A DNA stretch of 15,125 nt from Fimbriimonadaceae bacterium (GTDB lineage: Bacteria; Armatimonadota; Fimbriimonadia; Fimbriimonadales; Fimbriimonadaceae): assembly GCA_014380605.1 (NCBI GenBank), contig JACMJO010000168.1, positions 1 to 15,125 on the forward strand, written 5' to 3'. Below, in pieces: positions 14,059 through 15,125 of this stretch; position 1 is the stretch's first letter; each line of letters opens with the position of its first letter. The translations under genes were made by a program, and so were the position numbers. Under the pieces are notes generated by a model that was given only the letters and a program-made list of their open reading frames with translations, was not told the DNA's origin and ran no database searches.

Positions 14059-15125
14059 ATGACAGCCTATGCAGTGATCATGGCGGGGGGATCTGGCGAG
14101 CGCTTTTGGCCGGTATCGCGTCGCAACCGGCCCAAACAGCTCTTGAAGCTGACTCATCCCGATGAAACTCTCCTGGAAGAAGCGGTCAATCGGATTGCTC
14201 CCTTGATCCCCAGAGAGCGGGTCATTATCGCGACCGGGTTGTCCTTGCTCGATGCGGTCCGGGAAGCCTCCTTGGTGCCTGATGAGAGCGTTTTGGCTGA
14301 GCCAGCCAAGCGCAATACGCTCGGTTGTCTAGCATGGGTTGCCGCCAACCTCCTCGCCAAACATGAGGGCGAGGAATCGGAAGTGGCGATGGCGGTTCTG
14401 ACGGCGGATCACAAGATTGGCGAGGCGCCCCTATTCCGCGATACGGTTGCAGTTGCTCTCGAAACGGCTCAAAGGACCGGGGGTCTGGTAACCATTGGCA
14501 TTCGGCCGACTCGAGTGGAGACCGGCTATGGCTATGTCGAGGTGGGAGACATCGTTCGACCCGAGAAGCCCGAAGCGTATCGAGCCGCCTGCTTTCGAGA
14601 GAAGCCCGATTTCGAGACGGCAACCCACTACTTGGAATCCGGAAAGCACTTGTGGAACAGCGGAATGTTCTTCTGGACTCTTCGGGGCTTTCTTGGCGAG
14701 ATGAGCCATGCCAACCCTGAGGTCTTCGCAACGATAATTAGGATATCTAAGCAACTTCAAGCGGGCGATATGAACTCCGCTACGACCAGTTTTGAAAGCC
14801 TCCCTAATGAATCAGTCGACTATGCCCTCTTAGAGAAAGCCACTCAGGTCTATACCGTCGCGGGTGAGTTTCCTTGGGATGATGTCGGGGCTTGGGACGC
14901 GCTGGAAAGATCGATGCCAGTCGACACGGACGCAAACATGGTTCACGGCCCCGCGTTGGTGGTAGACAGCGTTGGAACGATCGTCTATAACGATGAGCCG
15001 AACGTGTTGGTGACCGCGATTGGCTTAGAGGATTTAGTAGTCGTAGTAACTAGGGGTGCTGTCATGATCTGCCCGAAATCCCAGGCACAGAGGGTCAAGG
15101 AAATCCTTAACAAGTTGCCTGCCGA
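14059..15125 (+). CDS. manC: Mannose-1-phosphate guanylyltransferase (C terminus cut by window edge)
   Basis: Makes GDP-mannose from mannose-1-phosphate and GTP, feeding mannose, fucose or rhamnose into surface polysaccharide, LPS or glycoprotein. 355 codons are visible from ATG 14059 with no stop before the right edge. Motifs in order: the pyrophosphorylase signature GGSGERFWPVSRRNRPKQ at 10-27, EPAKRNT at 81-87, TADH at 115-118, then ETGYGYVE, FREKPD, WNSGMFFW, SVDYALLEKA and FPWDDVGAWDAL. Short ManC proteins without the isomerase domain are about 350-360 residues, so probably only a few residues are missing, unless a C-terminal isomerase domain follows outside the window. The ribosome site is weak (GGA seven to nine bases upstream). 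It is transcribed divergently from glnE. Confidence 0.95.
   Translation, partial: MTAYAVIMAGGSGERFWPVSRRNRPKQLLKLTHPDETLLEEAVNRIAPLIPRERVIIATGLSLLDAVREASLVPDESVLAEPAKRNTLGCLAWVAANLLAKHEGEESEVAMAVLTADHKIGEAPLFRDTVAVALETAQRTGGLVTIGIRPTRVETGYGYVEVGDIVRPEKPEAYRAACFREKPDFETATHYLESGKHLWNSGMFFWTLRGFLGEMSHANPEVFATIIRISKQLQAGDMNSATTSFESLPNESVDYALLEKATQVYTVAGEFPWDDVGAWDALERSMPVDTDANMVHGPALVVDSVGTIVYNDEPNVLVTAIGLEDLVVVVTRGAVMICPKSQAQRVKEILNKLPA

Noticed and set aside
1..15125. CRISPR arrays, tRNA/rRNA genes, insertion sequences, prophage or defence genes
   Set aside because: No regularly spaced repeats, transposase or integrase motifs, or RNA gene signatures were seen; nearly all the DNA is accounted for by housekeeping and envelope genes.

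Overview
The window reads as an ordinary-looking chromosomal segment of a diderm (outer-membrane-bearing) bacterium with moderately high GC. No phage, insertion-sequence, CRISPR or RNA genes were seen. LptD and LptF/G-type genes show that the cell builds an LPS-like outer membrane. PlsY, GlnE and a DapG-like aspartokinase in one neighbourhood, with many GTG/TTG starts and weak Shine-Dalgarno sequences, suggest a non-proteobacterial diderm. Armatimonadota (Fimbriimonadia) is my best guess, but this is inference from style and not a proven placement.

Region 1 (1-5496, minus strand): genes run leftwards in the order GT39-like membrane glycosyltransferase, DUF4870-type membrane protein, aldo/keto reductase, stand-alone ACT-domain protein, aspartate kinase, and the first codons of folP (dihydropteroate synthase), which leaves the window at base 1. 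From the aldo/keto reductase onwards the spacing is a few bases or an overlap, so these genes are probably one transcript. The separate tandem-ACT protein overlaps the aspartokinase and is probably an extra regulatory subunit for it. A strong 11-bp hairpin sits immediately before the aldo/keto reductase start codon.

Region 2 (5497-6402): a divergent control region, then a single plus-strand gene for an ABC-2 type permease with no ATPase partner in view.

Region 3 (6416-13924, minus strand): a tight, overlapping gene string glnE > plsY > zinc-ribbon/TPR membrane protein > lptF/G permease > lptD. It couples glutamine synthetase control, the first step of phospholipid synthesis and LPS export. 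Start and stop codons overlap at every junction down to the lptD 5' part.

The most striking feature of the window lies in lptD. A perfect 38-bp palindrome with 19-bp arms and no loop (8261-8298) cuts the gene into an N-terminal part (signal peptide plus the first half of the OstA/jellyroll domain) and a C-terminal part (rest of the jellyroll plus beta-barrel) in a different frame. Removing either the whole 38 bp, or just 17 bp inside it, restores a single continuous LptD. The palindrome itself supplies both the stop codon of the first part and an ATG for the second. It is either a template-switch mutation, a regulated split, or an assembly artefact.

Region 4 (13925-15125): a divergent intergenic region followed by a plus-strand mannose-1-phosphate guanylyltransferase (manC) that runs off the right edge with only its last residues missing. 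It feeds GDP-mannose to surface glycans.
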